6,968 nucleotides of DNA from DRQF01 sp964559135. Its GTDB lineage: Bacteria; Planctomycetota; GCA-002687715; DRQF01. The notes under the pieces were generated by a model that was not told where the DNA came from, searched no databases, and saw only the letters and a list, made by a program, of their open reading frames with translations. Location of the stretch: the NCBI GenBank assembly GCA_964559135.1, contig CAZLGG010000154.1:1-6968 (forward strand), written 5' to 3'. A program made the translations under genes and the position numbers. Positions within the stretch are counted from its first letter, which is position 1, and each line of letters opens with the position of its first letter. Below, piece by piece: positions 6,205 to 6,968 of the stretch.

Positions 6205-6968
6205 TCAGAAGCGGACCTGGATCTGCACGTAGGCGCCGATGGCCACGTCCGTGTTCTCCTTGTTGAACGATCCGGGAGCCGCTGCGGGTTCAATGAAGAA
6301 GTCCGCGTCCGGAACGAAGAAGGAGAAGTTCAGGAAAACATCGGACTGGGCATTGAGGGTGTAGCGCGCATAGATGTCCACTTCATGTCCGAAAGACCGC
6401 TCGTCGACGAAGACGTTGCCCAGCGAATTGATCGTGAGCCGCTCGCGTGAGTGGTTCAACCAGGAGTAGAGGTACGTCAAGCCCATCGTCCAAGACTCAA
6501 AGGGCTCGAATTTGAAGCCAACCTGAACGACATGGATGTTCTGGGTCGGGATCATGTCGATGTTACCCAGCCTGGAGAACGCACCGTGGCCTCGAATCGG
6601 ATCGACATTGTGACGCGAGATGAACAGAGGTGAGAAACCCACGTCCTGTCCCGAGTCCGGGCCCTCCGCGAAGTAGTAGCCGAAGTACAGTTTGCCCGTT
6701 TCGATGAAAGGCAACGACCACTCCCCGTTGAACTCGATGCCCAGAGCGTCGAGATCGTTGTGGGCTTCGTCCTGTCCGAGCTGATAGGCGACTTCGAGGC
6801 TCAGCCATAGGTCGTCGATGACGTCACCGCGAAGCCACGTGCCCAGGGTGTGAATCTGTCCGGCCAAAATGTTTCGACCAAAGGAGTCGATGGCGGGGTC
6901 GGTGGGGGAGGTGACGTTGTCCGGGCGCACCAAGGCCGGGTTCGTACTGCGGGCGTTGAAGTAGATGT
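6205..6968 (-). CDS. Partial outer-membrane beta-barrel, alginate-export (AlgE-like) family, C-terminal part
   Basis: The frame is open from the right edge to a TGA at 6207-6205, giving the last 253 residues; the N-terminus and signal peptide lie outside. The TTG at 6933-6931 is an internal Leu codon, since the frame continues upstream as IYFNARSTNPA without a stop. The sequence alternates polar and hydrophobic residues in strands with short turns: HTLGTWLRGDV, LWLSLEVAYQLGQ, KLYFGYYFAEGPDSG, and near the end FGHEVDIYARYTL followed by VFLNFSFFVPDADFF. These match the order of motifs in alginate-export type porins (a 'GxExD-strand-FxPG' ending). The C-terminal residue is Phe in VQIQVRF, the signature recognised by the BAM assembly machinery. 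It probably forms an outer-membrane channel for an anionic polysaccharide or another solute; the substrate cannot be told. A diderm host follows. It is convergent with the kinase gene and ends in its own terminator. Confidence 0.82.
   Translation of the reverse strand, partial: IYFNARSTNPALVRPDNVTSPTDPAIDSFGRNILAGQIHTLGTWLRGDVIDDLWLSLEVAYQLGQDEAHNDLDALGIEFNGEWSLPFIETGKLYFGYYFAEGPDSGQDVGFSPLFISRHNVDPIRGHGAFSRLGNIDMIPTQNIHVVQVGFKFEPFESWTMGLTYLYSWLNHSRERLTINSLGNVFVDERSFGHEVDIYARYTLNAQSDVFLNFSFFVPDADFFIEPAAAPGSFNKENTDVAIGAYVQIQVRF

Noticed and set aside
6181..6450. Plus-strand frames opposite the porin gene
   Set aside because: The minus frame shows beta-barrel strands, a C-terminal Phe and a matching terminator; the plus frames are its shadows.
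6931..6933. TTG as the start codon of the porin gene
   Set aside because: The frame continues upstream without a stop to the window edge, and the sequence there keeps the family's character.

Overview
The window is GC-rich bacterial DNA. It holds one very large gene flanked by two partial genes on the opposite strand. The central protein has an architecture familiar from Planctomycetota: Ser/Thr kinase, one membrane span, a large exported region and a formylglycine-generating-enzyme (FGE)-like C-terminus. A planctomycete or a related environmental lineage is therefore the best guess. That placement is an inference from domain architecture and intergenic repeat style, because no rRNA or marker gene is present.

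Layout: (1) 1-350, minus strand: the 5' part of an unrecognised gene with an N-terminal export or anchor segment, running off the left edge. (2) 351-438: a very short divergent control region. It carries a weak sigma70-like promoter candidate and a possible 21-codon leader ORF (377-442) whose stop overlaps one candidate start of the next gene in an ATGA junction. (3) 439-5748, plus strand: a giant transmembrane protein of about 1769 aa. It has two tandem kinase domains, a single membrane helix near residues 629-648, about 500 aa of uncharacterised helical ectodomain, an Ig-like beta domain, a helical segment, a Pro-rich linker and a C-terminal FGE-fold domain lacking both catalytic cysteines. 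(4) 5749-6204: a non-coding gap between convergent genes. It holds two copies of a GC-rich repeat, fragments resembling dispersed intergenic repeats, one small hairpin and a clear rho-independent terminator pointing leftward. (5) 6205-6968, minus strand: the C-terminal part of an outer-membrane beta-barrel resembling the alginate-export (AlgE-like) family, entering from the right edge.

The kinase protein reads as an envelope-sensing receptor. A large non-enzymatic exported region would perceive a signal and two cytoplasmic kinase domains would transmit it. The left-hand gene is divergent and has a secretion or anchor signal. It could share control with the kinase, but nothing in the sequence proves a functional link. 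The right-hand porin is convergent, has its own terminator and is probably transcribed independently.
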